DNA from: Lunularia cruciata
Taxonomy: Eukaryota > Streptophyta > Marchantiopsida > Lunulariales > Lunulariaceae
Assembly (NCBI GenBank): GCA_948567375.1
Contig: OX419755.1
Location: 18,481,001-18,545,000 of the forward strand
Length of the DNA stretch: 64,000 bases
Reading direction: 5' to 3'
Shown here piece by piece: positions 63,580 to 64,000 of the stretch; position 1 is the stretch's first letter; each line of letters opens with the position of its first letter. The position numbers were made by a program, and so were the translations under genes. A model generated the notes under the pieces. The model made no database searches. It had not been told where the DNA came from and saw nothing but the letters and a program-made list of their open reading frames with translations.

Positions 63580-64000
63580 GTAGATGTGTTTTTGGATGAT
63601 TTACCCAAGGGATTACCCTTTGATTGTGGTATGCTTTTCAACATTGAGTTATTTCCAAGAAGTACTCCAATGAGCAGACCAATCTGTTAGCTCTCACCAA
63701 AGGAGTTAGACCTCACCAAAGGAGTTAGACAAGCTTTGAATAACACTAAAGGAGTTGTTGGAAAGGGATTTCATATGATATAGTACATCTCTTTGGGAAG
63801 CATTGATACTATTTGTTCCAAAGAAGGATGGAGGACTTTATTTTTCAATTGATTACCGTGGCCAGACTAAAAAAAAGTGAAGAATATATATCACTTGCTT
63901 TGCATTGATGAGTTGTTTGATCAATTAAGTGGAGTATGATACTTCTCCAAGTTGGATCATTAGAATGGTTATTGGTAGATTCCCATTCATAGGAAGGATA
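63580..64000 (+). pseudogene. Reverse transcriptase start of the second copy, broken
   Basis: FLDDLPKGLPFDCGMLF and LSPKELD match the N-terminal part of the first element's polymerase. Stops are frequent, and a 19-bp tandem duplication (63693-63711 and 63712-63730) shifts the frame. The domain continues beyond the window. Confidence 0.78.

Larger units (their letters stand above)
61380..64000 (+). mobile_element. Second Ty3/gypsy chromovirus copy, 5' part, runs off the window
   Basis: The copy has a 5' LTR (61380-61804), a tRNA-Met-type primer site (61806-61817), decayed gag (61838-62960), decayed protease (63070-63345), and the start of reverse transcriptase up to the window end. It belongs to the same family as the element at 13054 but lacks the nested LTR and the expanded 60-bp repeat. 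Stops and frameshifts throughout show that it is not functional. Confidence 0.88.

Noticed and set aside
1-64000. tRNA, rRNA genes and CRISPR arrays
   Set aside because: No internal promoter pair with cloverleaf, no rRNA core sequence, and no regularly spaced repeat-spacer array was found by reading both strands.

Overview
The window is nuclear DNA of a land plant. The evidence is a spliced gene of 41 canonical GT-AG introns/exons whose product matches plant RRP5, a telo-box (AAACCCTAA) at that gene's 5' end, a U6 snRNA-like sequence of plant type, and chromodomain Ty3/gypsy retroelements primed by initiator tRNA-Met. The sequence does not let me name the species or the plant group.

Layout. 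(1) Positions 1-22.9 kb are AT-rich and hold no intact gene. They contain a three-copy 314-bp tandem array (2106-3047), a dead Ty3/gypsy integrase fragment on the minus strand (4203-4679), three foldback or inverted-repeat structures (6072-6468, 7051-7186, 10978-11111), and a complete but decayed chromovirus (13054-18306). The chromovirus has both LTRs and target-site duplications, a nested antisense solo LTR, and a deleted polymerase region. (2) Positions 22.9-35.4 kb are richer in GC and in microsatellites. I recognise no protein gene there. (3) Positions 35,480-54,406, minus strand, carry one gene, RRP5. I assembled its 41 exons by hand into a continuous 1991-codon frame encoding about 15 S1 RNA-binding repeats, an acidic/basic linker and a C-terminal HAT-repeat tail. 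Its 5' leader has a telo-box and a short upstream ORF. A U6 snRNA-like pseudogene with a duplicated ACAGAGA box lies about 0.3 kb further upstream. (4) From 55.5 kb to the end the DNA is AT-rich again, with a solo LTR (58754-59224) and the 5' part of a second chromovirus of the same family (from 61380, running off the window).

The single convincing cellular gene therefore sits in a GC-richer island flanked by old retrotransposon debris. RRP5 acts in the nucleolus on the pre-rRNA precursor of both ribosomal subunits, and the telo-box fits the usual promoter of plant ribosome-biogenesis genes. The most unusual points are a complex block of about 1.0-1.25 kb shared by two different RRP5 introns, the U6-like sequence with its internal 20-bp duplication, and heat-shock-element-like palindromes kept in every LTR copy of the chromovirus family. 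I found no CRISPR array, tRNA, rRNA or bacterial-type system.
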